A DNA stretch of 21,850 bases, from contig CALLSD010000045.1 in NCBI GenBank assembly GCA_938014245.1, positions 1 through 21,850 of the forward strand, given 5' to 3'. Shown here piece after piece: positions 21,692-21,850 of this stretch. Origin of the DNA: an uncultured Actinomyces sp. (GTDB lineage: Bacteria > Actinomycetota > Actinomycetes > Actinomycetales > Actinomycetaceae). How positions within the stretch are numbered: position 1 is the stretch's first letter; the number at the start of each line of letters is the position of its first letter. The position numbers and the translations under genes are program-made. The notes under the pieces are model-generated. The model was not told the DNA's origin, made no database searches, and saw only the letters and a program-made list of their open reading frames with translations.

Positions 21692-21697
21692 ACGCTA
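21692..21697 (-). promoter_or_regulatory. -10 element TAGCGT for the amidotransferase-GCS2 operon
   Basis: TAGCGT on the minus strand ends six bases before the ATG at 21685, predicting a leaderless first gene. The second gene, GCS2, has a normal ribosome-binding site, as expected for an internal cistron. Confidence 0.5.
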
Positions 21698-21758
21698 TCA
21701 GGGCAGGTGCCAGACGTGCGCGAACAATGAAGAAGTTGGGACTGTGTAAACGGGTAAG

Positions 21759-21791
21759 AAAAATCCCGCAGCATCAAAAGATACTGCGGGA
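21759..21791 (-). terminator. Rho-independent terminator of tRNA-Pro
   Basis: On the minus strand a 12-bp stem (21764-21775 with 21780-21791, one G-U pair) with a four-T loop is followed by five T. It lies six bases past the tRNA 3' end. Confidence 0.9.
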
Positions 21792-21797
21792 ATCACG

Positions 21798-21850
21798 TCG
21801 GGGTGGCGGGATTTGAACCCACGGCCTCTTCGTCCCGAACGAAGCGCGCT
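21798..21850 (-). tRNA. tRNA-Pro (anticodon CGG), 3' part
   Basis: Read on the minus strand, the anticodon stem CTTCG/CGAAG encloses loop TTCGGGA with anticodon CGG. The T arm is GTGGG-TTCAAAT-CCCGC, the 3' acceptor strand is CACCCCG, and the discriminator is A at 21798. CCA is not encoded. The 5' end lies beyond the window. Confidence 0.93.

Noticed and set aside
1..21850. CRISPR array, insertion sequence or integrase
   Set aside because: No regularly spaced repeats, transposase or recombinase gene were seen on either strand.

Overview
The window looks like the chromosome of a fairly GC-rich Actinobacterium, most likely of the family Actinomycetaceae (Actinomyces/Schaalia type). This rests on the gene content (CsoR repressor, DUF5926, DUF2079, class E type LAxTG sortase signal), on short intergenic gaps, and on many start codons that carry a TANNNT -10 element 6-7 bases upstream instead of a Shine-Dalgarno site. 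The genus is an inference; no rRNA is present.

Layout. A partial tRNA-Ala (UGC) and its terminator open the window (1-88). A non-coding stretch with a long imperfect palindrome follows (about 89-363). Next are a diacylglycerol/lipid kinase on the minus strand and, divergent from it, seryl-tRNA synthetase, a Cof-type HAD phosphatase, a DUF5926 protein, a family 2 glycosyltransferase and a DUF2079 membrane protein (364-7069). A hairpin between convergent genes precedes a minus-strand copper operon, csoR-copZ-copA, with a clear CsoR operator (7164-10309). A LAxTG-anchored surface protein (10419-11675) is read away from an operon of an alpha/beta hydrolase and a small membrane-anchored protein (11837-13770). 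purB lies on the minus strand (13788-15254). It is followed by a second hydrolase operon: a 76-aa WXG100-like protein overlapping a 538-aa hydrolase (15405-17248). The right end carries a YvlD/PF04020-type membrane protein, a YwiC-like membrane protein, a bile acid:sodium symporter family transporter, a GCS2-type glutamate-cysteine ligase, a class I glutamine amidotransferase, and a partial tRNA-Pro (CGG).

How it works together. Most of the window is housekeeping: tRNA charging, purine synthesis and lipid phosphorylation. The copper operon is a self-contained sensor, chaperone and exporter. Its exporter has an odd architecture: the metal-binding HMA domain, normally at the N-terminus of CopA, sits inside the nucleotide-binding domain. 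The most system-like accessory content is the pair of related serine hydrolases on either side of purB. Each is translationally coupled to a small unrecognised or WXG100-like partner, which suggests a surface or type VII-linked effector family. No secretion machinery is visible in the window, so that role is a hypothesis.
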